Below, piece after piece: positions 14,586-21,105 of a DNA stretch of 25,066 nt. The stretch spans positions 1 to 25,066 of the forward strand of contig JAICJM010000041.1 in assembly GCA_025928435.1 (NCBI GenBank), in the 5' to 3' direction. The DNA comes from Thermoleophilia bacterium. Lineage in GTDB: Bacteria; Actinomycetota; Thermoleophilia; Gaiellales; JAICJC01. The notes beneath the pieces are model-generated. The model was not told the DNA's origin. It ran no database searches and saw nothing but the letters and a program-made list of their open reading frames with translations. Within the stretch, counting starts at the first letter, position 1; each line of letters begins with the position of its first letter. Both the position numbers and the translations under genes were made by a program.

Positions 14586-15884
14586 CTACCGCGTGCGGCT
14601 GCCCTTGTGGCGATACATGGCCCGGTCGGCGGTGCGGAGCAGGTGCTCCGTGCCCCGCCCCGGGCCGACCATCGCCGCGATGCCGACGGACACGCCCACC
14701 TGGGCGCTGCCGCCGTCGACGACGACGGGCTGGCGCACCGCCGCCTCGATCCGCTTCGCCACATGGGCGCAGGTACCGCGCAGGTGCTGCGCGGTCTCGC
14801 CGCGCTCGCCCGTGAGCACGATGACGAACTCGTCGCCGGCCGGGCGGCACACCAGGTCGTGGGCGCGGCAGATGCCGCGCAGCCGGCCCGCCACCGCCCG
14901 CAGCACCTCGTCGCCGGCCGCGTGCCCGAGCCGGTCGTTCACCCGCTTGAAGCCGTCCAGGTCGCACAGGATCACCGCCACCGGCCGGGCCGGGTCGGCG
15001 GCCGCCTGGGCGAGCCGCTCGTCCATCAGCATGCGGTTTGCGAGGCCCGTCAGCGGATCGTGGGTGGCGCGATGGGCAAGCGCGCGCTGCGCCGCCACCT
15101 TCTCGGTAATGTCCTCGCCGAGCGACGTCGTCCCGATGGGGCGGCCCGACGTGTTGGTCACGAGCGTGTGCGACCACCGCATCGTGCGCCGCTCGCCGCT
15201 CCGGGTCAGGATCTGGCCCTCGTGGTGGCGCTCGATCCGGCCCGTCGCGATGCCCTCGCCGTGCAGCGCCCGGGCCTCGCCGTTGTCGCGCGGGACGCAG
15301 ATCTCGAACCAGTCGCGGCCCAGGAGCTCCTCGGCCGACCAGCCCACGAGGCGGCACAGCTCGGGGTTGCAGTAGGTGATCGTGCCGTTGGCGTCCATGT
15401 TCAGCGCCGCCAGGTCGACGTTCTCGAGCACGTCGCGGAACAGCCGGGCGGACTCGGCCAGCTCCTCCTCGGCCCGGACGCGCGCGGTGGTGTCGCGGAT
15501 GTGGGCCACGTAGCGGACGATCCGGCCCTGGTCGTCGCGGCGGGCGGTGAGCGACTCGGCGACGTGGATGGCCGCCCCGTCGGCGCCGAGGTAGCGCTTC
15601 TCGGCCTGCACCGACCGGGCGCCGCCCTGCAGCGTCGCCAGCATGTCCACGCCCGCGGACAGGTCGTCCGGGTGGGTCAGCTCGTTGAAGTGGCGCCCCA
15701 CGAGGTCTGCCCGTTCGCGGCCGAGGATCGCGCACCAGGCCGGGTTCGCCTCCTGCCAGCGGCCCTCGTCGTCGAGGATGACGATGCCGAGCGGGGACTC
15801 GTGGAACGCCGCGGCCAGGTCGAAGCCCAGCAGCTCGAGGCGCGCGCCGCCCGCGGCGGTTGCGATCTGGTGGTTCGCCGGCAT
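14586..15884 (-). CDS. PAS-PAS-GGDEF diguanylate cyclase
   Basis: A 432-residue cytoplasmic signalling protein with no membrane span. Two PAS domains come first (about 22-145 and 150-268; ESPLGIVILDDEGRWQEANPA and LENVDLAALNMDANGTITYCNP), each with a PAC-like end (VAHIRDTTARVRAEEEL; SLGEDITEKVAAQRAL). The GGDEF domain (about 275-430) starts HDPLTGLANRML. The active-site motif is AGDEF at 349-353, a first-position variant that is known in active cyclases, and the allosteric I-site RxxD is intact (RAHD, 340-343, five residues before). It is therefore predicted to make c-di-GMP from two GTP under product inhibition, with PAS domains sensing redox, light or small ligands. Its stop is four bases from the convergent SnoaL-like stop. 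Confidence 0.9.
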   Translation of the reverse strand: MPANHQIATAAGGARLELLGFDLAAAFHESPLGIVILDDEGRWQEANPAWCAILGRERADLVGRHFNELTHPDDLSAGVDMLATLQGGARSVQAEKRYLGADGAAIHVAESLTARRDDQGRIVRYVAHIRDTTARVRAEEELAESARLFRDVLENVDLAALNMDANGTITYCNPELCRLVGWSAEELLGRDWFEICVPRDNGEARALHGEGIATGRIERHHEGQILTRSGERRTMRWSHTLVTNTSGRPIGTTSLGEDITEKVAAQRALAHRATHDPLTGLANRMLMDERLAQAAADPARPVAVILCDLDGFKRVNDRLGHAAGDEVLRAVAGRLRGICRAHDLVCRPAGDEFVIVLTGERGETAQHLRGTCAHVAKRIEAAVRQPVVVDGGSAQVGVSVGIAAMVGPGRGTEHLLRTADRAMYRHKGSRTR

Positions 15885-16046
15885 CGTCCGCCTATCGGCG
15901 GTCCGGCCCCCGTCCGACCTCCCCCCGATGGCGTATTTCGGCGATTTCCCCCCGTCCCTGGTACGCTTCCGTTCGATTTAGGACGTTCGACGGTTGCGCG
16001 CTTCGCCTTCCTGACTCGTTCGTTTTGAGTGGAAGGGAGGTGTTTC
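15885..16046. promoter_or_regulatory. Divergent control region with the cold-shock gene leader
   Basis: The 162 bases separate the divergent GGDEF and cold-shock genes. Near 15971-15990 GTTCGA is repeated directly (15971-15976 and 15985-15990). The stretch 15991-16030 is pyrimidine- and T-richer than the rest, as in structured cold-shock leaders. GGAAGGGAGGTG (16031-16042) is an exceptionally strong ribosome-binding site for the cold-shock gene. I cannot place the -35/-10 boxes confidently. Confidence 0.35.
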
Positions 16047-16253
16047 ATGGCAACCGGAACTGTGAAGTGGTTCAACGACCAGAAGGGCTATGGGTTTATC
16101 CAGCCCGACGAGGGCGGTAAGGACCTGTTTGTCCACCACAGCGGCATCGTCGGCACGGGCTACAAGAGCCTGACCGAGGGCGCGAAGGTCACATACGAGG
16201 CCCGGCAGGGCGAGAAGGGCCCGGAGGCGACCGACGTCACCCCGGCCGGCTGA
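16047..16253 (+). CDS. CspA-family cold-shock protein
   Basis: A 68-residue single cold-shock domain (OB fold) that binds single-stranded RNA and DNA. Both RNP motifs are intact: KGYGFIQ and [20 protein letters not shown] is the family hallmark. ATG 16047 is chosen for the very strong purine-rich site just upstream; an in-frame GTG at 16029 lies inside that site and adds no conserved residues. It starts a tight four-gene unit with IF-1, a DksA/TraR-like protein and DUF2630. Actinobacterial cold-shock proteins are often constitutive, so cold induction is not assured. Confidence 0.95.
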   Translation: MATGTVKWFNDQKGYGFIQPDEGGKDLFVHHSGIVGTGYKSLTEGAKVTYEARQGEKGPEATDVTPAG

Positions 16254-16263
16254 GAGGAGCCAT

Positions 16264-16485
16264 ATGAGCGTCAAGGAAGAAAAGGTCGAGGTTGAGGGCG
16301 AGGTCACCGAGTCGCTCCGCAACGGCCTCTTCCGGATCGAGCTCGACAATGGCCACGAGACCACCGGGTACATCGCCGGCAGGATGCGGCGCTACCGCAT
16401 TCGGATTCTGCCCGGCGACCGGGTCAAGGTGGAGTTGTCGGCCTACGATCTGAACCGAGGCCGGATCGTCTACCGCTATCGATGA
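16264..16485 (+). CDS. infA: Translation initiation factor IF-1 (divergent paralogue)
   Basis: A 73-residue S1/OB-fold protein clearly of the IF-1 family: [39 protein letters not shown] and the terminal GRIVYRYR are family constants. IF-1 binds the 30S A-site during initiation. The normally near-invariant AHISGKMR segment reads GYIAGRMR here, and NYIRIL is YRIRIL, so it is diverged. Canonical infA sits in the ribosomal protein cluster near rpmJ and rpsM; this copy is beside a cold-shock gene, so it is probably a second copy. GAGAGGAG precedes ATG 16264, and the gap to the previous stop is only 10 bases. Confidence 0.9.
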   Translation: MSVKEEKVEVEGEVTESLRNGLFRIELDNGHETTGYIAGRMRRYRIRILPGDRVKVELSAYDLNRGRIVYRYR

Positions 16486-16497
16486 GGGTCAAGAGCG

Positions 16498-16824
16498 GTG
16501 GATGACCAGCGGGCGCGCGAGCTGCTCGCAGCCGAGCGCGCACGGATCGAGTCGGCCCTGCGCGGGTCGGCGATCGAGCCGACGGACGAGCTCTCGACCG
16601 TCGAGATCGCCGACGACGCGTCGGACACCTATCAGAACGAGTTCGACGAGGGCCGGGCCGAGGACCTCCGGGCGCAGCTGGCCGCGGTCGAGCGGGCCGA
16701 GAAGCGCCTGAGCGACGGGACGTACGGCCTCTCGGTCGAGAGCGGCGAGCGGATCCCCGACGAGCGGCTCGAGGCGATCCCGACCGCCGAGCGGACCGTC
16801 GAGGAGGAGGCCCGGCGCCGGTAG
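16498..16824 (+). CDS. DksA/TraR-like protein lacking all zinc-finger cysteines
   Basis: A 108-residue protein starting at GTG 16498, with GAGGG upstream and the previous stop 12 bases away. The N-terminal coiled-coil half (LLAAERARIESALRGSAI, DDASDTYQNEFDEGRAEDLRAQLAAVERAEKRLSDGTYG) matches DksA/TraR proteins, which bind the RNA polymerase secondary channel. The C-terminal half has the zinc-finger framework, GTYGLSVESGERIPDERLEAIP and then TAERTVEEEARRR, but every ligand cysteine is replaced. It therefore cannot hold zinc in the usual way. Such cysteine-less versions exist in other lineages; function here is unproven. Co-transcription with IF-1 and the cold-shock gene fits a transcription/translation stress role. 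Confidence 0.8.
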   Translation: MDDQRARELLAAERARIESALRGSAIEPTDELSTVEIADDASDTYQNEFDEGRAEDLRAQLAAVERAEKRLSDGTYGLSVESGERIPDERLEAIPTAERTVEEEARRR

Positions 16825-16852
16825 GGCGCCGCGGCGGCGAGAGGAGCGAGGG

Positions 16853-17095
16853 ATGGACGACAGCCAGGTTCTGGGACGGATCGACCAGCTGGTCGCCGAG
16901 GAGCAGGCGCTCTTCGAGCGTGAGAGCCACGGCCGGCTCGAGGCCGGCGACCACCAGCGGCTCGAGGAGATCCGCGTCTCGCTCGACCGCTGCTGGGACC
17001 TGCTGCGGCAGCGGCGGGCCAAGCGCGAGTTCGGCCTCGATCCGGACGACGCACAGGCGCGCAGCGCCGACACCGTCGAGCACTACGAGCAGTAG
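16853..17095 (+). CDS. DUF2630 family small acidic protein
   Basis: An 80-residue protein I recognise as DUF2630, a family confined mostly to Actinobacteria and without known function. The signature is plain: QVLGRIDQLVAEEQALFERES, then RLEEIRVSLDRCWDLLRQRRAKREFG and a tail HYEQ. It is predicted to be two long charged helices, possibly a coiled coil. GAGAGGAGCGAGGG precedes ATG 16853. It closes the csp-infA-DksA-like unit; whether it works with those proteins is unknown. Its stop is six bases from the convergent GH9 stop. Confidence 0.85.
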   Translation: MDDSQVLGRIDQLVAEEQALFERESHGRLEAGDHQRLEEIRVSLDRCWDLLRQRRAKREFGLDPDDAQARSADTVEHYEQ

Positions 17096-17101
17096 CCGCC
17101 G

Positions 17102-19036
17102 CTAGGGCAGCGGGTTCGCACGTTCGCCGGCAGCTTCGCGCGCGAACGCGAGCGGGCTCGTCGCCGTCAGGTCGATGGCCGGCTCGGTCGTCGAGTACGA
17201 CTGCACGTCGTCCGTGAACACGGATGCCGAGTCGAACGGCCGGAAGCGGTCGACCCCGTTCCCCGGGCACAGCCGCATCGGTGGGACCACGCCGGTCGCC
17301 GCGCTCGCGTTCGGGCCCTCGACGACCGCACCGGCCAGGATCGGCGCCGTCCCGTCGAGCGATCCGACCAGGTTCGCGACCTGGTGCTGCATGCAATGAG
17401 GGAAGGTGCTGCCGTCGCCGACCGCGAGCGCGACCCCCCACGCGTTTGCGCCGAGCACGTTCCCGAGCCACCGCGACGCCCGGGCGGCGTTGCGGCCGCC
17501 CCGCGTGAGCTGGTCGTATTCCCCCGCTTCCACCGCGAGGCCGAACCCGTGCGACGCCGTGTCCCACCGCGCCCACGGGAAGCCGAACCCGAACGGGTCT
17601 GTCGCGCCCTGGGTCCCGGCCCGGCCGAGCTGCCGGCGCAGGTCGGTCAGGAGCGCCGCGGGCCCGACCGCGAGCCCGTGCGGGCCGCCGGCCGCGCGGA
17701 TGGCGCGGACGAGGTCGTAGTGGGCGAGCCCGCTCACGTCGTAGAGGTTGAGCGTGTCGGCCGCGTCGTTCGGCCCGTGTATGTAGGCGTGGGCCCAGTG
17801 CGCGGCCAGGTGCAGGTAGTAGCGTGAGCGCCGGTGCGGGAGGCCGCGCGGCAGGTGCCGCCCGGACGTCGCGATCGCAAGCTCGGTCGCGCCCAGCTCG
17901 AGGTCGTCGCGCCACTCGGTCTCGGGGTAGAAGTCGAACGGGATCACCGTCAGCAGCTGCCCGGGCGTCGTGTCGGCGAGCGCGAAGATGTGCTCCCCGG
18001 CGCGCAGGCAGCGGGCGGCGAGGCGCGGATCGGTTCGCCGGTAGACCTGGAAGCAGAGCCCGAAGGCCGCGGCGTCGCGCCCGGCCAGGTTGGGGCTGAC
18101 CGGCGCGCCCGGCGGCCCGGCCCGGAACACGGGCCGGTGGCGGATGTAGCGCGCATCGCGGCTCGTGCCGCCGTACGTGTCGTCCGCCTGCGGGAGCCGC
18201 CAGATGTCGTGGTCGCCCAGCGTCTCGTCGTTTCCCTCGCCGATCCCGACCTGGTAGTACAGGGTGCGCGTGCGGTCGTCCCACATCCGCAGCAGCCAGC
18301 GGACGCCGAAGGCCGCCTCCGCCCGGTAGGTGCGGCCGTGGACGCGGCCGCGCAGCTCGCGCGGGAAGTCGCGCACCGCGGAGAGCAGGACGGCGTCGGT
18401 GTAGGACGTCGTCTGCACGAACTTGAGGTAGTCGCCCGCGTCCCACCATCCTCCGGAGGCGTCGATCCGCGTCCCCAGCGGGTGCAGGTCGCCGGCGAAG
18501 ATGCCGTCCTCGTCGACGCGCGGGGTGAGGTACGTCATCGCGTTCTCGTCGTTCAGGTGCCCCGGCGCCGTGCGCAGCGGCGTGCGGATGAAGTCCGGAC
18601 CGTCCCGCTCGTCCTGGAAGAAGCTCAGCGAGCGCTGGATCGGCCGCCGGGCGAGCGCAGCGCCGGAGGCGACCCGGAAGGCCGGTGAGACGCCGGGCCT
18701 GCCGGCGACGACGATCCGGTAGGTGCCGCGGGCGCGCAGGCGGGAGAAGTCGATCGGGTAGACGTGCGGGAAGGCGGCGCTCCAGCGCCCCAGCGACGGG
18801 CCGGCGTGCCCGCTCAGGACGGTGCGGCCGGCAGCGTCCACGATCCGGAAGGGAGCGGCCGGGTCGGCGGCGCCCGCGAGCAGGTAGGCCCGCTTGGGGC
18901 CGGCGACGGGGTAGCCGGCCTGGTTCACGCGCACGAACGCGGCCGTCCCGGCCGCCGCGGCACCGATCCCGGCCGGCAGGCACAGCGCGGCGACCGCGAC
19001 CGCCAGGACGAGCACCACGTGCCGGGCTCGAGGCAT
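17102..19036 (-). CDS. Secreted glycoside hydrolase family 9 enzyme (CelD-type N-terminal Ig domain)
   Basis: A 644-residue exported enzyme. A signal peptide (about 1-29: RARHVVLVLAVAVAALCLPAG, then AAA sites) leads into an Ig-like N-terminal domain (about 32-125; FVRVNQAGYPVAGPKRAYL), the CelD_N fold. The (alpha/alpha)6 GH9 catalytic domain follows. GGWWDAGDYLKF carries Asp199 and Asp202, the nucleophilic-water base pair of the family, and Glu618 in TTEPAIDLTA sits where the catalytic acid Glu is found. GFGFPWARWD and LGANAWGVALAVGDG also match. GH9 enzymes are mostly endoglucanases, with some exo-glucosaminidases and cellobiohydrolases. The exact glycan is not determined. It starts 5 bases after the MBL-fold gene stop, so they are likely one transcript. 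Confidence 0.9.
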   Translation of the reverse strand: MPRARHVVLVLAVAVAALCLPAGIGAAAAGTAAFVRVNQAGYPVAGPKRAYLLAGAADPAAPFRIVDAAGRTVLSGHAGPSLGRWSAAFPHVYPIDFSRLRARGTYRIVVAGRPGVSPAFRVASGAALARRPIQRSLSFFQDERDGPDFIRTPLRTAPGHLNDENAMTYLTPRVDEDGIFAGDLHPLGTRIDASGGWWDAGDYLKFVQTTSYTDAVLLSAVRDFPRELRGRVHGRTYRAEAAFGVRWLLRMWDDRTRTLYYQVGIGEGNDETLGDHDIWRLPQADDTYGGTSRDARYIRHRPVFRAGPPGAPVSPNLAGRDAAAFGLCFQVYRRTDPRLAARCLRAGEHIFALADTTPGQLLTVIPFDFYPETEWRDDLELGATELAIATSGRHLPRGLPHRRSRYYLHLAAHWAHAYIHGPNDAADTLNLYDVSGLAHYDLVRAIRAAGGPHGLAVGPAALLTDLRRQLGRAGTQGATDPFGFGFPWARWDTASHGFGLAVEAGEYDQLTRGGRNAARASRWLGNVLGANAWGVALAVGDGSTFPHCMQHQVANLVGSLDGTAPILAGAVVEGPNASAATGVVPPMRLCPGNGVDRFRPFDSASVFTDDVQSYSTTEPAIDLTATSPLAFAREAAGERANPLP

Positions 19037-19041
19037 CGAGC

Positions 19042-19884
19042 CTAGCTTACGCCCAACCCCTCCCCGACCAGCAGGAAGCCGACCAGCTCCTCCATGTCCT
19101 CGTCGCCGGCGACGATGGCGGCCGCGCCGGCGCCGTCGGCCTCGACCAGGTCGGCCGCACGCCGCAGCTCCTCCAGCCGCGCGGCGAACCCGGCCGCGTC
19201 GGCCGTCGCGTCGTCGTGGCCCTCGACCGCGACCGCCACCGGGAACGGCTCCACGCGCTCGAGCAGCGCCCGCACGCCGGCAACGGTCAGGAGCGGCTCG
19301 GGCGCGTACAGGCGCTGGTAGAGGCAGTCGCCGAGGAAGAGCACGTCGTCGCCGGGGACGTGGATCACGCACGAGTCGGCGGCGTGATCGCCGCCGACGT
19401 GGACGATGTCCGCGCGCACCCCGCCGAGGTCGATCGAGTGCCGCCCGCTGAACGTCTCGGACGGCAGGACGATCTCGAGGTCGGACCGGTCGGGGATCTC
19501 GAGGCGGAGGCAGTCGGCGCAGAACGCGATCTCGCGGCCGTCGCGGACGCGCTCCTCGAGCGCCTCGTCCGACCAGTCGTACGCCGCCTGGACGGCCAGC
19601 TCCGCCGCCGTGTCCGCGTGGGCGATCACCGGAGCGGCGACCGCGGCCGAGCCGAAGCTGTGATCCCAGTGCCAGTGGGTGAGCACGATGCCGACGGCCG
19701 GCGGCCGGCCGCGCGCCGAGAGCTCCGCCGCAAACGCGCCCAGGTGGGCGACCGACGCCCCGCCCTCGACGATCAGCGTTCCGCGCTCCCCCCGGACGGC
19801 GCCGAGCGCGGGCCGGTCGGTGCGGTCGTCCGGCGTATAGCGGTCGACGTGGGCCGAGATCTCCTCGAAGACGCAGTCGGGCAC
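19042..19884 (-). CDS. Metallo-beta-lactamase-fold hydrolase
   Basis: A 280-residue cytoplasmic MBL-fold protein. The zinc motif HxHxDH is at residues 70-75 (His70, His72, Asp74, His75) in LTHWHWDHSFG. Further ligands are probably the His in VHVGGDHAADS, the Asp in DVLFLGDCLY, and the His in VEGHDDATAD. Substrate classes range over thioesters, lactones, phosphodiesters and persulfides; nothing here selects one. No signal peptide. It precedes the GH9 gene by 5 bases and is divergent from the amidohydrolase (45 bases between starts), so it may share control with either. Confidence 0.85.
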   Translation of the reverse strand: MPDCVFEEISAHVDRYTPDDRTDRPALGAVRGERGTLIVEGGASVAHLGAFAAELSARGRPPAVGIVLTHWHWDHSFGSAAVAAPVIAHADTAAELAVQAAYDWSDEALEERVRDGREIAFCADCLRLEIPDRSDLEIVLPSETFSGRHSIDLGGVRADIVHVGGDHAADSCVIHVPGDDVLFLGDCLYQRLYAPEPLLTVAGVRALLERVEPFPVAVAVEGHDDATADAAGFAARLEELRRAADLVEADGAGAAAIVAGDEDMEELVGFLLVGEGLGVS

Positions 19885-19929
19885 GGCGTGAGAGTATCCG
19901 CGCCGGCAACGAGACGAAAGGTGAGGCCC

Positions 19930-21105
19930 GTGTCAGACCTGCTCCAGGGGACGTCTGCCGTCGACGTGCACTGCCACGGCTGGCGCAGCGACGAGGTCGC
20001 CGGCCTCCCGCAGCGTGGGTTCCTCGACCGGATCACGATGCTCGGCATGTGCCTCGTGAGCTCCGGCCTCGAGGACGAGGGCCTGCGCGAGATCCTCGAG
20101 CTGACGACCGACACCTCCCCCGTCGCCGTCGCCATGGCCGACCGGCTGGGAGCCGTTCTCGGCTGCGAGCCGACCAGGGACGGCCTCGCCGCCGCCCGGA
20201 CCGCCGCGCTCGCCGACCATCGCGCCTATCTGCGCCGGCTGTGGGCGGACGCCGGCGTCGACGACCTGATCATGGACGACGGCTACCCGCTGCCGCGGAT
20301 CGACGGCCGTGCGCTCGGGGACGAGGTGGGGCTGCGCGTGCACCGGGTGTGCCGGATCGAGCCGATCATCACCGACGTCCGCGCCGCGGCCGGCTCCTAC
20401 AGCGAGCTCGAGGACGCGTTCACGGCCGGGCTCGAGGAGGCGGTCGGGGACGGGTCGATCGCGTTCAAGTCGGTCATCGCCTACCGCACCGGCCTGGACG
20501 TGGCGGAGTGGAGCCCGGGCGATTGCGAGGCGGCCTTCACCCGCTGGCGCGACGACGGCTGGAAGGAGACGCGCGAGCACGCCAAACCGGTGCGCGACGC
20601 CCTCCTGCGGCGGGCGCTCGCGGTCGCGCGCGGCGCGGGCATCCCGGTCCACATCCACTGCGGCGGCGGCGACCCGGCGATCGTGCTCGAGCACGCCCGG
20701 CCGTCCGACCTCTTCCCCGTGCTCGCCGCCCACATGGATCAGCCGGTCGTGCTCATCCACTCCGGCTGGCCCTGGGTCGAGGAGGGCGCCTTCGTCGCCT
20801 CCATCCTCCCCCACGTCTACCTGGATACGTCCCTGTCGACGCCGTGGGCGAGCCTGGCGATCGACAGCCGGCTCGAGATCCTGCTCGGGATCGCACCGCC
20901 GGCCAAGGTGATGTACGGCTCGGACGAGGCCAGCGAGCCCGAGGTGATCTGGCTCTCGGCCCACCTCGCCCGCGAGGCGCTCACGCGGGTGCTCGAGACC
21001 GGGATCGAGCGACGGCACCTGAACCGCGCCGCCGCGGCCCGCATCGGTGCCGACGTGATGGGCGGGAACGCCCGCCGCCTGCACGGGCTGGGGGCGTCGG
21101 GGTGA
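19930..21105 (+). CDS. Amidohydrolase resembling the N-terminal half of FluG
   Basis: A 391-residue metal-dependent TIM-barrel amidohydrolase starting at GTG 19930, with AAAGGTGAG upstream. Metal-ligand positions are visible: His14 and His16 (VDVHCHG), Lys180 (IAFKSVIAY), His241 and His243 (VHIHCGGGD), and Asp332 (YGSDEAS). The sequence resembles the bacterial relatives of the N-terminal domain of fungal FluG and nodulin-like GS fusions. The stop overlaps the start of a glutamine-synthetase-like gene (GTGA), so the two halves of FluG are here separate, coupled genes. It probably hydrolyses an amide or gamma-glutamyl bond made or recognised by the partner; the substrate is unknown. Confidence 0.83.
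   Translation: MSDLLQGTSAVDVHCHGWRSDEVAGLPQRGFLDRITMLGMCLVSSGLEDEGLREILELTTDTSPVAVAMADRLGAVLGCEPTRDGLAAARTAALADHRAYLRRLWADAGVDDLIMDDGYPLPRIDGRALGDEVGLRVHRVCRIEPIITDVRAAAGSYSELEDAFTAGLEEAVGDGSIAFKSVIAYRTGLDVAEWSPGDCEAAFTRWRDDGWKETREHAKPVRDALLRRALAVARGAGIPVHIHCGGGDPAIVLEHARPSDLFPVLAAHMDQPVVLIHSGWPWVEEGAFVASILPHVYLDTSLSTPWASLAIDSRLEILLGIAPPAKVMYGSDEASEPEVIWLSAHLAREALTRVLETGIERRHLNRAAAARIGADVMGGNARRLHGLGASG

Noticed and set aside
16029..16253. Cold-shock protein starting at GTG 16029
   Set aside because: That codon lies in the strong purine-rich ribosome-binding site; family members start with the MATGTVKWF segment.
17102..19909. GH9 protein extended to a 935-residue reading
   Set aside because: The extra N-terminus is a frame-shifted shadow of the MBL gene; the signal peptide begins at ATG 19036.
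18685..21105. 806-residue reading through the amidohydrolase
   Set aside because: The upstream part is antisense to the GH9 and MBL genes; GTG 19930 has a ribosome-binding site and starts right before the VDVHCH motif.
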